A stretch of DNA of 15,291 bases, from NCBI GenBank assembly GCA_964541215.1, contig CAZIPP010000026.1:1-15291 (forward strand), given 5' to 3'. Source of the stretch: SIG469 sp964541215. GTDB lineage: Bacteria; Bacillota; Clostridia; Oscillospirales; Oscillospiraceae. Both the position numbers and the translations under genes were made by a program. Shown piece by piece: positions 13,636-15,291 of this stretch; the stretch's first letter is position 1, and the number at the start of each line of letters is the position of its first letter. Under the pieces are notes generated by a model. That model ran no database searches. It was not told the DNA's origin and saw only the letters and a program-made list of their open reading frames with translations.

Positions 13636-15270
13636 ATGCCTATTACAGACATCCTCGAGAAAAACTGCCGGCTTTACGGCAATGATGTTGCTCTCGTAGA
13701 GATAAACCCCGAACGCCCCGAGACCCGTCGTGTTACCTGGAAGGAATTTGAGCTTATGGAACCCACCAGCAGCTCTTATTACCGCCGTGAGATCACATGG
13801 AGCGTTTTTAACGAAAAAGCCAACCGCTTTGCCAATATGCTCATCAGCCGTGGTTTCAAAAAAGGTGACAAGGTGGCTATACTGCTTTATAACTGCCTTG
13901 AATGGCTTCCCATATATTTTGGTATCCTCAAGACCGGCGCTCTGGCAGTGCCCCTGAACTTCCGCTACACCGCTGAAGAAATTGAATACTGCCTTAACCT
14001 GTCCGAAGCCGATGCGCTTATCTTTGGACCTGAGTTCATCGGTCGTGTGGAAGAGATAGCTCCTTCCATCAGCAGTCACCGCCTGCTGTTCTACATAGGC
14101 GACCACTGTCCCACCTTTGCGGAGGACTACAACTCCCTCACCGCCGACTGCTCCAGCGTTTCACCCATCATCCCCATCGATGATGACGACGATGCCGCAA
14201 TATACTTCTCTTCCGGCACCACAGGTTTCCCCAAAGCCATACTTCACAACCACAAGAGCCTGATGCATTCTGCGACCGTTGAGCAGAAGCACCACGGTCA
14301 GACCAAGGATGACGTTTTCCTCTGCATCCCGCCTCTGTACCACACCGGTGCGAAGATGCACTGGTTTGGCAGCCTTCTTTCCGGCAGCAAAGCCGTTCTG
14401 CTGAAGGGCACCACACCCGAATTCATCATCGATGCCATTTCCAAGGAGCACTGCACCATCGTCTGGCTGCTGGTTCCCTGGGCTCAGGATATCCTGAACG
14501 CTATCGACCGCGGGGATATCGACCCCGATAAGTATAATTTAGATCAGCTTCGGCTGATGCATATCGGCGCACAGCCTGTTCCTCCGAGCCTTATCAAACG
14601 CTGGAAGGAGCGTTTCCCCCATCACCAGTACGACACCAACTACGGTCTGAGCGAATCCATCGGCCCCGGCTGCGTCCATCTGGGCGTGGAGAACATCCAC
14701 AAGGTCGGTGCTATCGGTGTTCCCGGCTACGGCTGGCAGGTAAAGATAGTTGACGAAAACGGCGCTGAAGTAACTCCCGGCGAAGTCGGCGAGCTTTGCG
14801 TCAAGGGTGACGGCGTTATGACCTGCTACTACAACAATGAAGAAGCCACCAACGAAGTCCTCCACGATGGCTGGCTCTTTACCGGCGATATGGCTCGAAC
14901 CGACGAAGACGGCTTTATCTTCCTTGTTGACCGTAAGAAGGACGTTGTTATCTCCGGCGGTGAAAACATCTACCCCGTTGAGATAGAAAACTTCCTCAGC
15001 GCACACCCCGCCGTCAACGACGTTGCCGTTATCGGTGTTGCCGACGCCCGTCTTGGCGAGGCTACTCTGGCAGTTATAGATATCAAGAAGGGCTACACCT
15101 GCACGGTCGAAGAGATAACCTCCTTCTGCCAGAAGCTGGCAAGATACAAGAGACCTCACAAGATAGTCTTTGCCGAGGTTCCCAGAAACCCCACCGGCAA
15201 AATAGAAAAACCCAAGCTTCGCGAGATCTACGGCGGCGTAAATCTTGTTGACGCACAGTATAAATCGTAA
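13636..15270 (+). CDS. Class I adenylate-forming enzyme, probable acyl-CoA ligase
   Basis: Enzymes of this superfamily activate a carboxylate with ATP to an acyl-adenylate and usually pass it to CoA. The 544-aa protein is full length. Motifs in order: P-loop A3 FSSGTTGFPK (191-200), PPLYHTGAKMHWFG (232-245), A5 YGLSES (336-341), A7 TGD (416-418), hinge DRKKD (432-436), GGENIYPVEIE (441-451) and the C-terminal PTGKIEK (519-525) with catalytic Lys522. The substrate cannot be read from sequence; medium/long-chain fatty acid or an aromatic acid are options. An N-terminal segment repeats the VTWKEF / ITWSVF pattern (33-38 and 53-58), an insertion of about 20 residues relative to ordinary FadD-type ligases. 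Codon use favours AAC, TTC, TAC and CGC, typical of well-expressed genes, in line with its strong promoter. It stands alone on the plus strand within the window. Confidence 0.92.
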   Translation: MPITDILEKNCRLYGNDVALVEINPERPETRRVTWKEFELMEPTSSSYYRREITWSVFNEKANRFANMLISRGFKKGDKVAILLYNCLEWLPIYFGILKTGALAVPLNFRYTAEEIEYCLNLSEADALIFGPEFIGRVEEIAPSISSHRLLFYIGDHCPTFAEDYNSLTADCSSVSPIIPIDDDDDAAIYFSSGTTGFPKAILHNHKSLMHSATVEQKHHGQTKDDVFLCIPPLYHTGAKMHWFGSLLSGSKAVLLKGTTPEFIIDAISKEHCTIVWLLVPWAQDILNAIDRGDIDPDKYNLDQLRLMHIGAQPVPPSLIKRWKERFPHHQYDTNYGLSESIGPGCVHLGVENIHKVGAIGVPGYGWQVKIVDENGAEVTPGEVGELCVKGDGVMTCYYNNEEATNEVLHDGWLFTGDMARTDEDGFIFLVDRKKDVVISGGENIYPVEIENFLSAHPAVNDVAVIGVADARLGEATLAVIDIKKGYTCTVEEITSFCQKLARYKRPHKIVFAEVPRNPTGKIEKPKLREIYGGVNLVDAQYKS

Positions 15271-15291
15271 ATCAAAAACCAAAGGACCTGC

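Overview
The window looks like a chromosomal segment of a low-to-mid-GC Gram-positive Clostridia bacterium, most likely an Oscillospiraceae/Ruminococcus-type gut organism. The reasons are endosporulation genes (yqfC, yqfD, ylbJ), HPr with both the His15 and Ser46 sites, clostridial gene order, strong AGGAGG ribosome-binding sites, and intergenic palindromic repeats of the kind common in gut Clostridia. The taxonomic call is inference from gene content. Positions 8566-8665 are a 100-N assembly gap.

Layout. From 11680 down to 83 nearly everything is on the minus strand, read right to left: yqfC, yqfD, phoH, ybeY, [gap], era, recO, mutS2, HPr, uvrC, rsmD, coaD and a coiled-coil protein of unknown function. 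The right end reads on the plus strand: ylbJ (divergent from yqfC), a 69-aa cysteine-rich protein, and an acyl-CoA ligase-type adenylate-forming enzyme with a near-ideal vegetative promoter.

How the genes work together. yqfC, yqfD and ylbJ are sporulation genes. phoH, ybeY, era and rsmD serve rRNA maturation and ribosome assembly. recO, mutS2 and uvrC serve recombination, repair and ribosome-collision rescue. coaD makes a CoA precursor, and the ligase at the far end probably uses CoA. HPr has its own promoter and terminator-like hairpin and stands apart. The order yqfC-yqfD-phoH-ybeY-era-recO matches the Bacillus subtilis order, except that pgpH (yqfF) is absent between phoH and ybeY, and dgkA and cdd are either absent or hidden in the gap.

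Intergenic space. Most non-coding stretches are filled by structured repeats: a half-unit palindromic repeat (1-59); two copies of a roughly 180-bp four-hairpin element (3504-3683 and 7443-7625); a composite inverted element (4180-4294), part of which recurs at the edge of the gap (8548-8565); and a TIR-bounded element (13352-13494). The four-hairpin element is the most interesting signal. The two copies share an identical 40-nt core hairpin, while flanking hairpins differ in sequence but keep their pairing. I do not recognise it as a named element. Apart from that I see no mobile-element genes, tRNA/rRNA genes, CRISPR array or defence system.
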